Made by a program: the position numbers and the translations under genes
The notes under the pieces: generated by a model
What the model saw: only the letters and a program-made list of their open reading frames with translations
What the model was told of the DNA's origin: nothing
The model's database searches: none
Shown: positions 47,520 to 56,103 of the stretch, piece by piece
Layout of the letters: each line of letters opens with the position of its first letter
Position numbering within the stretch: the stretch's first letter is position 1
NCBI RefSeq assembly: GCF_900177675.1
Contig: NZ_FXWM01000001.1
Coordinates: forward strand, 2,179,001-2,243,000
Direction of reading: 5' to 3'
DNA: 64,000 bases
Source: Bacillus sp. OV166
GTDB taxonomy: Bacteria > Bacillota > Bacilli > Bacillales > Cytobacillaceae

Positions 47520-48200
47520 TTGGATAACACTAATAGTGTTTATCGTAAGCAAAGCCAGTCAAATTCTTCCCCTAGGGTCGCTACGGCTGCCTTTTCTTAT
47601 TTATCTAAATGGGCAGCAGAGGGTGGAAGAGAAAATGGAGCCGAAGCAAAAATATTAAAAGTACCTGTTTATCTTGATGTATACGATAAATTAGGATACA
47701 GAGGGATTGATTATCAATACAAGATTGAAAGAAATTCAATCTGGAAGTCCCATTTTGAGGCTACAAAAGATGAACCAGAGGTTACATTAAGTGATCTAGA
47801 ATGGGCAGATGCGATCATTTAAAGCGTTCCAACTCGATTTGGCAATATGCCATCCCAAATGAAACAATTCCTTGATCTCACAGGTGGTCTTTGGTTTAAT
47901 GGAAAACTTGTGAATAAGGTCGTAAGTGCTATGACTTCAGCAGAAAATCCTCATGGTGGACAAGAAGCAACAATCTTATCTCTTTATACAACCATGTATC
48001 ATTGGGGGGCGATAGTTGCAACTCCAGGATATACAGACCCAGTTATTTTTGGAGCAGGTGGTAACCCATACGGCACAAGTGTTACTGTTAATCAAGATGG
48101 AAAAATGGCTGAAGACGTTTTAGCTGTTCAAGCAACTGTAAAACATCAAGCCAAACGTACAGTTACAGTTGCAGAATGGGTGAAAAAAGCTAATCAATAA
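47520..48200 (+). pseudogene. WrbA-like NAD(P)H:quinone oxidoreductase, broken
   Basis: From about 47610 the frame follows flavodoxin-like WrbA: YLSKWAAEGGRENGAEAKIL, VTLSDLEWADAII, then a TAA at 47820-47822 where relatives have Phe, then SVPTRFGNMPSQMKQF, FNGKLVNKVVSAMTSAENPH and TTMYHWGAIVATPGY to the stop at 48200. The FMN-phosphate loop expected at the N-terminus (YYSxxGTT type) is not recognisable. So the gene has a nonsense codon and a decayed start. Confidence 0.82.
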
Positions 48201-48257
48201 GAATTAATGGAGGCTGATCGAAAACTTTCAATTGGCTTATTTATTATCTTAAACAAA

Positions 48258-48360
48258 GATTGTGAAATTTTGCACTTAAACTAACGGGTGCTTGAGTTCA
48301 ACAATATTTGGCTGCTAAGTCAGCCCTTTTTTTGGTCCACTAACGAAGCAGTTTAGTTAA
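48258..48360 (+). repeat. Cassette-type imperfect palindrome, copy 3 (most complete)
   Basis: Begins GATTGTGAAATTTTGCACTT (48258), continues AAACTAACGGGTGCTTGAG and ends CACTAACGAAGCAGTTTAGT at about 48357. TAAACT and TGCTT on the left pair with AAGCA and GTTTAG on the right, leaving AACGGG as an unpaired bulge. In the middle GGCTG (48310-48314) and CAGCC (48321-48325) form a terminator hairpin with a T7 run. Confidence 0.8.
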
Positions 48361-48564
48361 AGGAGAATTATTTGAAAAAAAAGAGAATAATGCATTTTAT
48401 TTCGCCAAAAAGCCAGTTTTAATATTAATCTTCATGAAAAAGCAGGAATATACCTTTCTTTTATCTAATCTTATTTAATGACAAACTTAATGACAAACAT
48501 GTAGAACATATGTTATGTTTTTATCCCTACATAATTTAAAAATAAACAGAAGAGGTGTTTGAAT

Positions 48565-48839
48565 ATGAATAAAACAGAATTAGTGAATGCTGTTGTAACC
48601 ACAAACAGAGTTAACAAAGAAAGATGCTGCAAATGCGGTCGATGCATTGTTTGAAACCATCTCTAATACTCTTGCAAAAGAAGAGAAAATCCAGTTGATT
48701 TGGATTTGGCACATTTGAGGTGCGTGAGCGTGCAGCTCGAACAGGTCGTAATCCACAAACTGGTGAAGAAATTCAGATTTCTGCTTCTAAAGTTCCAGCT
48801 TTTAAACCAGGCAAGGAATTAAAAGAAGCTGTTAAATAA
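48565..48839 (+). pseudogene. HU-type DNA-binding protein gene, two frameshifts
   Basis: Starts MNKTELVNAVV at 48565 with AGAGGTG upstream, then shifts frame near 48615 into [20 protein letters not shown] and KEEKIQL, and shifts again near 48697 (extra T in GATTTGG) into [20 protein letters not shown] and [16 protein letters not shown], ending at 48839. All parts of the ~90-residue HU fold are recognisable. A terminator follows. The essential HU gene must lie elsewhere. Confidence 0.88.
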
Positions 48840-48862
48840 GTTTGTATAGTTCTTAAAGAATT

Positions 48863-48893
48863 GGCTCTAAGGTATGATCCCTAGAGCCTTTTT
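48863..48893 (+). terminator. Terminator after the HU remnant
   Basis: GGCTCTA (48863-48869) pairs with TAGAGCC (48882-48888), then TTTTT. Confidence 0.85.
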
Positions 48894-48987
48894 GTGTTTG
48901 AAATAGAGTGTCTATTCCGGGAGGCTTTTTGGACATACGGCTATATTATTAAAGAGATCAGGTGGAATTAGAATACTTTTCAAAGTA

Positions 48988-49037
48988 GATTGTGAAGATT
49001 TTTACTTAAACTAAAGGGGCATTTTAGTGGAAGAAGG
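48988..49037 (+). repeat. Cassette-type repeat, copy 4 (short form)
   Basis: GATTGTGAAGATTTTTACTT, AAACTAAAGGGGCATTTTAG and TGGAAGAAGG. Same leader as copies 3 and 5; CTAAA and TTTAG can pair. Confidence 0.7.
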
Positions 49038-49098
49038 AAATTAACCGAAAAATGAAGAATAACTTTAAGTAAAATATTTCCTTTAAGGTGGTTTCTCA

Positions 49099-49257
49099 GT
49101 GAATATTAATTTTTTTATTAAGTTTTGCTTAGGTGCGATAGTAACTTTTTTTATTATTAGTTTGTTTAAAGGGAATTTTGAGTGGGATAATTTAGTCCCT
49201 ATATTAGTTGGAGGGCTATTTGGTACAGTTGTTACTTCTTACAAAAGTAGGTCTTAA
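49099..49257 (+). CDS. Small two-helix membrane protein, 52 residues
   Basis: Starts at GTG 49099, about seven bases after AAGGTGG, and begins MNINFFIKFCLGAIVTFFII. A second hydrophobic stretch is LVPILVGGLFGTVVTSY. No family recognised. It lies between copies 4 and 5 of the cassette repeat; its stop is four bases before copy 5. Confidence 0.55.
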   Translation: MNINFFIKFCLGAIVTFFIISLFKGNFEWDNLVPILVGGLFGTVVTSYKSRS

Positions 49258-49260
49258 TTA

Positions 49261-49310
49261 GATTGTGAAGATTTCTACTTAAACAAACGGGTAGCGTTAG
49301 TTGAAGAAGG
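49261..49310 (+). repeat. Cassette-type repeat, copy 5 (short form)
   Basis: GATTGTGAAGATTTCTACTT, AAACAAACGGGTAGCGTTAG and TTGAAGAAGG. AACG and CGTT pair around GGTAG. The leader is nearly identical to copy 4. Confidence 0.7.
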
Positions 49311-49329
49311 ATGGTCTACTGAACAAGAA

Positions 49330-49362
49330 AAAGCCCACTCAATTGAGAAGGGCTTTATACTT
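49330..49362 (+). terminator. Hairpin terminator
   Basis: AAAGCCC (49330-49336) pairs with GGGCTTT (49350-49356), with an inner CTCAATTGAG palindrome in the loop, then ATACTTT. Confidence 0.7.
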
Positions 49363-49890
49363 TATTACATCTAAATTGTCCTCAAGTGTCCTCCTATTTG
49401 TCCTCCGATGTTTTATATCATATTTAAAATATTTAAGTTAAATCTCCTGAAAATGTTGATCTAAAGCCTTTTTGAATATATTATTTCTTTCTATTTTATA
49501 TTAAAATGAATGATCTACATTATGTAATTGGAATAGCATTTGTCATTTAAGAAGAAAGTGGTATCTGCTTGATATTCCTCTACCAAAGTTATGTACTGTT
49601 GAAGCCTTCTTATCTCAGCTTGCGTCTTGGAACAGTTATTAGTTTTGTTGCCATAAATTCACCTCCTTATTAGGGAATTTTCGACAGGTTTCATTTTATT
49701 CCTTTCGACAACTTTATGAACGAAAAGCTCCTTTTAATTGATTTCCTCGAAAATTTCCATCAAGTATAAAATATATGCCAAAATACCTAGAGGAGTTATT
49801 TAGAAAAAATCGAATTAATTTAGTTGGAAAAAAATGATAGTTTCCAAGAAGAGACTATATTTTTAAAATACTTTAAGAGGGGGATTAGAA
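49363..49890. other. Intergenic region with a short broken minus-strand ORF
   Basis: At about 49670-49560 (minus) TAAGGAGGTG precedes ATGGCAACAAAACTAATAAC, whose frame stops after 14 codons, while a neighbouring frame reads QAEIRRLQQYITLVEEYQAD. This looks like a frameshifted small coiled-coil gene. GGGGG before 49891 is the ribosome site of the next gene. Confidence 0.4.
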
Positions 49891-52236
49891 ATGAGAAAAA
49901 AACTAATGTACATGCTATTAATAATTGTATGTATCCTGGGTGTATCAAACGGTCCTGTAAACGCCGCTGCACCAACCAAAGCCAAAGCTGATGTGGTGAA
50001 GGGGACGATTAAAGAGCACGGCCAACCGTTAAAGAATACCCAAGTTATGATTAAGGAACAAGGAACGTTAAAGTGGATTCAGACGATTACAGACACAAAC
50101 GGAGCCTTTAAAACAAAGTTGGCTGACGGTACATATACGGTAAAAGGGATCAAGGACAAAAGTAATTCCTGGTATAGTACAAACCAAAGTTTTGTCGTAA
50201 GTAAAGGTAAGATTCAAGGTTCAACCGGAGGGGAAATCAACCTTTCCAATACGAAAAAGGGAAAAACTCCTTCAGAAACATCCGGTAACTTCAACGGTGT
50301 TTTAAAGGAAGGAAAAAAGGGCTTAAAAGCAGATTTAATTATCTCAAAATATAATGAATATCAAGAAGATATTTATACAGTATCCTCAAAAGGCAATGGA
50401 AGCTTTTCAGCTTCATTACCAGATGGGCAATATTTCCTGTTTGACATAGAAGTGGATCATGGCTCTTATCGCTATCAGTTAGCATTCACAGTCAATGATG
50501 GCAAGGTATATGTTGGAGATGAACAGCAAACGAGTATATCCATCACCATCCCTGTCAACAAAATAGCAGGGAAGGCAGCAGACTCTACTACTCCATTAAC
50601 TGAGGCTACGATTCTTGTAGAAAAACGCCTGGAAGATGATATTCAATTTATTCAAAGTGTGTTAACAAACAAAAAAGGGGAATTTTCGTTAAGGGAATTA
50701 GCGGATGGAACCTATAGCATTAGTGTTTATCACCCAACCTATATTTCAGTAGATCCTATCACCGTTGAAATCGTAGACGGAGCTATTTATATCGATGGGA
50801 AGAAGACTTCATTACTTACCATTACTGTTCCCGATATTAACGTAAAAGGAACAGTCTCTGATGGTGTGCAGTCCCTGACGAATGCGTATGTCAATTTTGA
50901 ATGGCAGAAGTCCGAGACAGATTTTTATATGTTCGGGACACCTGTTGACGCAAATGGGAACTTTGAGTATCGATTCCCGGACGGCCAGTATACCATTAGG
51001 ACTATTGATGAACAAAACCGATTTAATAGGGTTGACATTCCATTTGAAATACGTGATGGAAAACTCCTTCAAAATGGAGAGCCAGCTTCAACTTTAGACA
51101 TTAACCTGCCGACTGTTTCCTTCCAAGGGAAGCTTGTCGAATCAGGGACTGCCCTTCAAGGTGCGATTAATGTTGAAAAAATTTCTGAAGACGGAACGAC
51201 GGAGTACTATGATGGCGTAACAGATGAAAGTGGAATCTACTCGATGCGCTTGAAGGATGGCAGCTATCAAGTCACCAACACGTTTCTATTTGATGAAGGC
51301 GAAAACCTTCAGTTTAATAAGAAGTTTGAAATTGTTAACGGCAAGCTATTCATCGATGGTAATGAGCAATCCTTACTAGAGTTGCAGATTCCGCCAGTTA
51401 CTGTGCATGGATTAGTGAAAGATGGAGATGCTGCTGTATCATATGGCTTCATGTGGATTAGTTCAGCAGACGGAAGCTACTCTAATGGGAAAAACCTAAA
51501 CCCGGATGGAACCTTCTCCCTGCGTTTAGCAGATGGAGATTATTCAGTAAAAGAAATTAGTTTAGATGATGGAACCGCTGCGTCTATGGATTTCGCTTTT
51601 TCAGTTGTGGACGGGAAGACATATGTGAATGGTCAGGTAACGGATTTGCTTGAGGTTACTGTACCTGCGGTCACGGTGACAGGAACGTTAACGGAAAATG
51701 GAAATCCGATCATGGGGAACATGTACATCATGGAAACTGGCGATGCAGATAATCCTGTCCAAGCGGGGGGCTTAACCACTGAGGATGGCAGATTCCAATT
51801 CCGCCTGCCAGATGGCACATACAAAGTCTATGATATCTATCTTAATGATGGCACAGCTTACAGTCCTGGCACAGAGTTCACTATCGAATCAGGACAATTA
51901 TATGTAAATGGTGAACAAGCGGAGCAGCTTGACATTGCCGTTGCCCCTGTAACCTTATCAGGTACTGTGTATAATGGGGAAAACCTTGTTCCCGATGGTT
52001 ACGTTGCAATCACTTCTTTGGATGGAAACTGGACAGCCGGTTATCCTAGCTGGATCCAAAACGGCCTTTATCAAGGTCGCCTGCCGGATGGGCAATACGA
52101 GATTTCAGCAGTGGAAGATTTCCAAAATGGTACTTATTACTTAAATAAACAGTTTACCATCTCAGATGGGAAACTTTTTGTAGATGGCAATGAAGTAAGT
52201 TCATTAGATCTAAACCTGGCCGATGGCTGGCAATAA
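49891..52236 (+). CDS. Secreted protein of eight Cna-B/carboxypeptidase-regulatory-like repeats
   Basis: A 781-residue exported protein with a signal peptide (KKLMYMLLIIVCILGVSNG, likely cleavage near NAAA at about residue 26). The rest is about eight repeats of ~90 residues, each opening with a strand such as VTVTGTLTENGNPIMG, then a NGxFxxRLPDGTY-like turn (FQFRLPDGTYKVYDI, FSLRLADGDYSVKEI) and closing with FxxxxGKLFVDGNEVSSLDL. This is the prealbumin-like fold used in surface adhesins. It has no LPXTG, membrane anchor or catalytic domain; it ends DLNLADGWQ, so it is probably released or held by other surface factors. The function is inferred as adhesion or scaffolding. Confidence 0.8.
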   Translation: MRKKLMYMLLIIVCILGVSNGPVNAAAPTKAKADVVKGTIKEHGQPLKNTQVMIKEQGTLKWIQTITDTNGAFKTKLADGTYTVKGIKDKSNSWYSTNQSFVVSKGKIQGSTGGEINLSNTKKGKTPSETSGNFNGVLKEGKKGLKADLIISKYNEYQEDIYTVSSKGNGSFSASLPDGQYFLFDIEVDHGSYRYQLAFTVNDGKVYVGDEQQTSISITIPVNKIAGKAADSTTPLTEATILVEKRLEDDIQFIQSVLTNKKGEFSLRELADGTYSISVYHPTYISVDPITVEIVDGAIYIDGKKTSLLTITVPDINVKGTVSDGVQSLTNAYVNFEWQKSETDFYMFGTPVDANGNFEYRFPDGQYTIRTIDEQNRFNRVDIPFEIRDGKLLQNGEPASTLDINLPTVSFQGKLVESGTALQGAINVEKISEDGTTEYYDGVTDESGIYSMRLKDGSYQVTNTFLFDEGENLQFNKKFEIVNGKLFIDGNEQSLLELQIPPVTVHGLVKDGDAAVSYGFMWISSADGSYSNGKNLNPDGTFSLRLADGDYSVKEISLDDGTAASMDFAFSVVDGKTYVNGQVTDLLEVTVPAVTVTGTLTENGNPIMGNMYIMETGDADNPVQAGGLTTEDGRFQFRLPDGTYKVYDIYLNDGTAYSPGTEFTIESGQLYVNGEQAEQLDIAVAPVTLSGTVYNGENLVPDGYVAITSLDGNWTAGYPSWIQNGLYQGRLPDGQYEISAVEDFQNGTYYLNKQFTISDGKLFVDGNEVSSLDLNLADGWQ

Positions 52237-52255
52237 ACCACTTCGATGTGGGTTT

Positions 52256-52290
52256 TGTCCTCAATAGCGCTTATTGAGGACATTTTTTTC
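52256..52290 (+). terminator. Palindromic terminator/repeat after the repeat protein
   Basis: TGTCCTCAATA (52256-52266) pairs perfectly with TATTGAGGACA (52272-52282), then a T7 run. GTCCTCAATAGTCCTTATTG recurs from 52311, so the motif is duplicated in tandem, like other intergenic palindromes in this window. Confidence 0.8.
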
Positions 52291-52442
52291 TGGTTTTTAA
52301 GGTGATTTCGTCCTCAATAGTCCTTATTGTTGGGGAACTCGGATTTTTTTACACTTTTCCCAGTGGTATGAATCTCTAGAATCAAGCATATCTATTATGT
52401 TAAATAGACAGGCATCTTCAATAAGATAAGTGGGTGTTCCTT

Positions 52443-52912
52443 ATGATGTATAAAACACATCTTGCAACATCTATTGCCCTAAGCTCCACAATAGTCTCGG
52501 CTGTTTCTTATCCTTTTACAATTAGTTTTTTTGCTGGTGTGTCATTAGGGAGTTAATTGCCAGACATTGATGAACCTCAATCTTTTATTGGCAGCCATCA
52601 TTTGGCTTAGCAAAGGTCATTAAAAGAAGGTTCGGTCATAGAGGTATTACACATTCACTTAGCATTTGGCTGGCCCTATTATTTATTTTACTATTATTGG
52701 TTCCTAATCCATTCACACTAGGTATAAGCCTTGGGTATTTGTTTCACATTCTTGGTGATTATTTTTCAGTTACTGGAGTTCCTTTATTCTATCCAATTGA
52801 TAATTCACGTAGAAAATTCCCTCTAACATACACAACCTCCAGCAAATCAGAAACCGTAATATATTACGTTTTCATTCTCATTGCCTTTTTCTTCATGGAC
52901 GAGGTGACTTCT
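52443..52912 (+). pseudogene. YdjM-like (LexA-regulated, metal-dependent hydrolase) membrane protein, broken
   Basis: Begins MMYKTHLATSIALSSTIVSA, continues FFAGVSLGS, then a TAA where LLPDIDEP-type sequence continues (LPDIDEPQSFIGS), then shifts frame near 52597 into SFGLAKVIKRRFGHRGITHS and LGYLFHILGDYFSVTGVPLF. The HRGITHS and HILGD motifs are typical of the YdjM/DUF457 family. One nonsense codon and one frameshift. The last part reads in frame, without a stop, into the following XRE gene. Confidence 0.8.
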
Positions 52913-53125
52913 ATGCCAGTTAGCAACAGACTAAAAGACTTGCGTCACGATCACCGTATGAAACAAACGGAGTTTGCTGAACTTCTCGGGATTAGCATTT
53001 ACCAATACAATCGTTACGAGCGAGGTACCAGGCAGCCTACGCTCGAGGTGGCTTTACAGATCAGCGAAAAGATAAAGCGACCAGTAAACGATATCTTTTA
53101 TTTAACAGAAGAGGCGTCAAAATAG
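52913..53125 (+). CDS. XRE-family helix-turn-helix regulator, 70 residues
   Basis: Small Cro/CI-type DNA-binding protein: LKDLRHDHRMKQTEFAELLG, then ISIYQYNRYERGTRQPTLEV and a tail resembling those of plasmid and conjugative-element regulators. GAGGTG lies six bases before the ATG at 52913. The frame is continuous with the end of the YdjM-like remnant upstream, so a fusion is formally possible, but the ribosome site and domain limits support a separate start. Target unknown. Confidence 0.82.
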   Translation: MPVSNRLKDLRHDHRMKQTEFAELLGISIYQYNRYERGTRQPTLEVALQISEKIKRPVNDIFYLTEEASK

Positions 53126-53394
53126 GACGTCTACTTCTTAGGTTGTCTTTTGCCAATATGGCAAATAATTAGTCGGTACGAAGAGCAAAGTCAAAAAGAA
53201 CTTGTTACAGTATAATATTGCTTGAATATTGAAACAGAATAAAGACTGTAAAGAACGATTTCTATAAAGGACATCGGTCTTTTGTAATTATTTTAATTGG
53301 GTGAAGACCTTCTACCTTGAAAGGGGAACGAACCAATGAGTTTATCATAATAACTATTATTCAATAATTTAATGGAGCAATTGAGATGAATAAC
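53126..53394. other. Intergenic stretch
   Basis: AT-rich with stops in all frames. No RNA gene, repeat or terminator that I can support. Confidence 0.3.
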
Positions 53395-53956
53395 AAAAAA
53401 TGAGATTTTCAATCATTTACATAACTTATCACTTCCACAGTGTTTGTTTTTTTAGCGAATCTGTGGGAGACCAAGAAGTGAAGACTGGGTATGTTCAGAG
53501 CCTTCAAATTACTAAAATTTGGAGGTTTTTTGTTTGCGTAAATGTGTCAGAAAGTATGGTAGAGTGACAGCAACTAAAAAGGTTACTAAAGTAAATAACA
53601 ATGACGGAAATGTTTGAGCGATTTATTTGGTACTTGCAGTCGGAAGGTTTATCCCTAGGACACTGGAAGAATATCATCTTCATTTTAAATGGTTTCTAGA
53701 TTATTTGGAGCAAGATTTGTCTAGAGAAGAAAAGATTCTTGAGGTTTTCCTTGAAAGGATAGGCTTTATGATAAATGAAAAAGGGCTACAGCCTACAACA
53801 GCAAATATTCGTATTAGTTTCATTGGAGTGAAAGCCCGTCCGTTTATGCATCAATATAGTATTAGTGCACTTGACCAGGTTGCTCTCCAAAGCGTCGGAG
53901 TTCTAAATGAAACAGCTTTTGTCACTGTAAGAGAACATTTTGAATGGAAACATTAG
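53395..53956 (+). pseudogene. Decayed tyrosine integrase module, copy 2
   Basis: Homologous to 34.24-34.67 kb over about 430 bases, including the leader TTCAGAGCCTTCA, the ribosome site TTTGGAGGTTTTTTGT and a 27-codon ORF at 53534 (LRKCVRKYGRVTATKKVTKV). The integrase starts MFERFIWYLQSEGLS at about 53610, shifts frame near 53655, and goes on RTLEEYHLHFKWFLDYLEQD then LSREEKILEVFLERIGFMIN and KGLQPTTANIRI. After that the frame runs into unrelated sequence and ends at 53956. The catalytic domain is absent. Confidence 0.78.
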
Positions 53957-53998
53957 GTGAAATTTGTTGTTCATAACCTACATAACTCCTTTAAGTAA

Positions 53999-54205
53999 CT
54001 AATTTTTCATTTGCTGATATTCTTTAAGAGCCTTGTCAAGCTGTTCACTCGTTTCAAAAAGAACGAACTTGTGACCATGAAGACTAAAAGCTTCAGTAAT
54101 GAAACTTAGACCTTTTTCCTCAATCAGAAATGAAGCAATTTTCTCTGAGTAACAGAAAAAGAACTTCTCTTGTTTTTTAACGAACCAGTCATTTTTCTTA
54201 TTCAT
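53999..54205 (-). CDS. Small protein, possibly DUF5659-like
   Basis: A 68-residue protein with MNKKNDWFVKKQEKFFFCYS at its start and FVLFETSEQLDKALKEYQQM near its end; the pattern (YS-x2-IASFL, then KFVLFE) resembles DUF5659 proteins of phages and integrative elements. AGGAGG (complement of 54215-54220) lies nine bases before the ATG at 54205. Function unknown. Confidence 0.55.
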   Translation of the reverse strand: MNKKNDWFVKKQEKFFFCYSEKIASFLIEEKGLSFITEAFSLHGHKFVLFETSEQLDKALKEYQQMKN

Positions 54206-54337
54206 TATCAAATTCCTCCTCCATTTTAAAAAGGACTCCTTGAATTAGAGTCCTTGTTTTCTTGATATTCAATATGTTGTTTTTCTTTTTTGTTTAAGTC
54301 TTTGTCTTTGCTGTTCCAAGTAACGTCTTAAATACTG

Positions 54338-54600
54338 ATGATCAAGAGCAAAGATGATTTAATATCAAGTGCAATTTTGGGATATCGGGAAATTACAGCA
54401 ATAGAAGGAAATTTTCTATTAGCTAAAAACCTAAAAGTGAAAGGGCATGAATTTCACTATTCCACCTTTGTTCCAAAAACGGAAATTCCGTATGCTTACT
54501 ATACGAAGGGCATGCAAGGATTAAAAAAGAGGGCAATATGAAAGAAAATTTAATCGCGGGTTATACACACTTTCATTTTGGTTCTTGCCCTTATTGTTAA
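54338..54600 (+). pseudogene. Cobyrinate a,c-diamide synthase (CbiA/CobB), C-terminal fragment, frameshifted
   Basis: LGYREITAIEGNFLLAKNLK and VKGHEFHYSTFVPKTEIPYA match the glutaminase domain of CbiA/CobB, with the catalytic-triad His in GHEFHYS. The frame stops at 54541; the shifted frame continues MKENLIAGYTHFHFGSCP, the expected C-terminus. The N-terminal ATP-binding part and the glutaminase Cys are missing. No other cobalamin gene is nearby. Confidence 0.75.
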
Positions 54601-54620
54601 AGGGAGTAACTAATACAGTG

Positions 54621-54737
54621 GAGGAATTAAGTTTAGAAGAGGAAAAAGAGATATTAGAAAATAAGATTAAATTTTATTGAGCAACAGGTGCATTGGCAGA
54701 ACTAGAAGGACTAAAGAAAACGCTAAATAATAAATAG
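54621..54737 (+). pseudogene. Short coiled-coil ORF with an in-frame TGA
   Basis: From GTG 54621 the frame reads VEELSLEEEKEILENKIKFY, then TGA, then ATGALAELEGLKKTLNNK and TAG at 54735-54737. Continuity across the TGA suggests one nonsense change in a ~38-residue gene. Family not recognised. Confidence 0.35.
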
Positions 54738-54923
54738 CTTTTGAACTAAGAAGGGAATTCGCCTTTGAAGGAAATGATTCTTCAGTAGCCTTTTTCTTCT
54801 TCAAGTAACAGTAGAGTTGAACTTAAAATAATTGTTTCTTGGGTCCGAGGGGGTAAATCTAAGTTAATCAACAAAAGCTTTTTCTATCCCAGAATAGGAG
54901 ACGCTGTACGGAGCAAAAAAAAG

Positions 54924-54947
54924 AAGCCGGCTAAACCAACTTCTTTC
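54924..54947 (-). terminator. Terminator of the hydroxyacyl-CoA dehydrogenase gene
   Basis: On the minus strand GAAGTTGG and CCGGCTTC form an imperfect stem around TTTAG, followed by a run of T (complement of the A-run before 54927). Confidence 0.6.
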
Positions 54948-54973
54948 TCACTATTTTTAAACTGTCACATTGC

Positions 54974-55939
54974 TTATTTAACTGCTGATGCTGTTTTTTC
55001 CTTCTTTGCTTCTTTATCTTGAATTAATTTTAGAAGATCTAGGAAATTATCATCACGTGTATAAATTGCTTTTGCCCCATTATCATCGTATTCATAGAAA
55101 CCTTTATTTGAACGAATACCATGTTCACTTTTTTCGACCATTTCATTTAAGAATTTAGGAACTTCTCTTGTATTCGATAAATCCTGCTCGATGTTGTATA
55201 CCATAGCTTGTGTTGTTTGCAGACCTGCTAAATCCTGACTTTCCATTGGTCCGCAAAAAGCCCATTTAAAGCCCATGGATCCTCTTACAGCGATGTCAAT
55301 ATCTTCTGCCGTACAGACTCCCAATTCAATTAAGTTGAAGCATTCCCGTAGAAAAGCTACTTGTATGCGGTTAACGATAAAACCGGTAATCTCTTTTTTC
55401 AGTACCACTGGAGTTTTACCGATTTCTTTCATTAGGTCATAAGTTACTTTTACGACATTTTCATCTGTCTTCTCAAATTTAGCAATTTCTACAATTGGTA
55501 CAAGTTGTGGAGGGTTAAAGTAGTGTGTAATGATAAATCTTCCTGGATGTTTTGCTCTTTGTGTTAATTCTTTTAATGGGAAAGTAGATGTATTAGATGC
55601 AATAATCGTTTTTTCAGAGACAATGCTTTCAATAATCTCGTAAGTATCTAATTTTGTCTCAAGCACTTCTGGAATAGATTCTAGAATAAAATCAGTATCC
55701 TGGATCGCTTCAAGTAAATCTGTTGTATATATAATATTAACCAAAGTCTGCTCCATTTTTTCTTGTGACAGCATTCCTTTATTAACCATAATTTTTAAGC
55801 TGTTCGTAATCATTTTTTTTGCTGTTTCCAATGATGTATCGCGTCTAGCTTGAATACGTACAATATATCCTGCTTGAGCAAGTAATTGAGCAACGCCATG
55901 ACCCATAATACCTGCACCAAGTACTGTGATGATCTTCAT
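54974..55939 (-). CDS. 3-hydroxyacyl-CoA (3-hydroxybutyryl-CoA-type) dehydrogenase
   Basis: A 321-residue NAD-dependent dehydrogenase. The Rossmann motif is VLGAGIMGHGVAQLLAQAGY; SNTSTFPLKEL and the catalytic-His region FIITHYFNPPQLVPIVEI follow, and the C-terminal domain has GFIVNRIQVAFLRECFNLIE. Length and layout fit the short HbdA/PaaH type. It oxidises a 3-hydroxyacyl-CoA to the 3-oxo form. Next to the aromatic-degradation genes it may serve in downstream acid breakdown, an inference from position. The ribosome site is weak (GGGG ten bases before the ATG). Confidence 0.88.
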   Translation of the reverse strand: MKIITVLGAGIMGHGVAQLLAQAGYIVRIQARRDTSLETAKKMITNSLKIMVNKGMLSQEKMEQTLVNIIYTTDLLEAIQDTDFILESIPEVLETKLDTYEIIESIVSEKTIIASNTSTFPLKELTQRAKHPGRFIITHYFNPPQLVPIVEIAKFEKTDENVVKVTYDLMKEIGKTPVVLKKEITGFIVNRIQVAFLRECFNLIELGVCTAEDIDIAVRGSMGFKWAFCGPMESQDLAGLQTTQAMVYNIEQDLSNTREVPKFLNEMVEKSEHGIRSNKGFYEYDDNGAKAIYTRDDNFLDLLKLIQDKEAKKEKTASAVK

Positions 55940-56103
55940 TTAAAAACCCCATTTCGTATTATATTTTCTTCACTTTTCATAATTAGAATAGAAAGTCTAT
56001 TAAAAATAGGAAGCATCTTGCTAATTATTTTTATAGTAGTAACTTCATTGTGAAAGGAATTTATCAGATAGCTTTCTCTTGGTGTTATGTAAATATATAA
56101 AGA

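Noticed and set aside
47257..47658. Overlapping ORFs before the WrbA remnant
   Set aside because: Two frames overlap, neither has a start signal and one only becomes sense-like where it crosses the WrbA gene.
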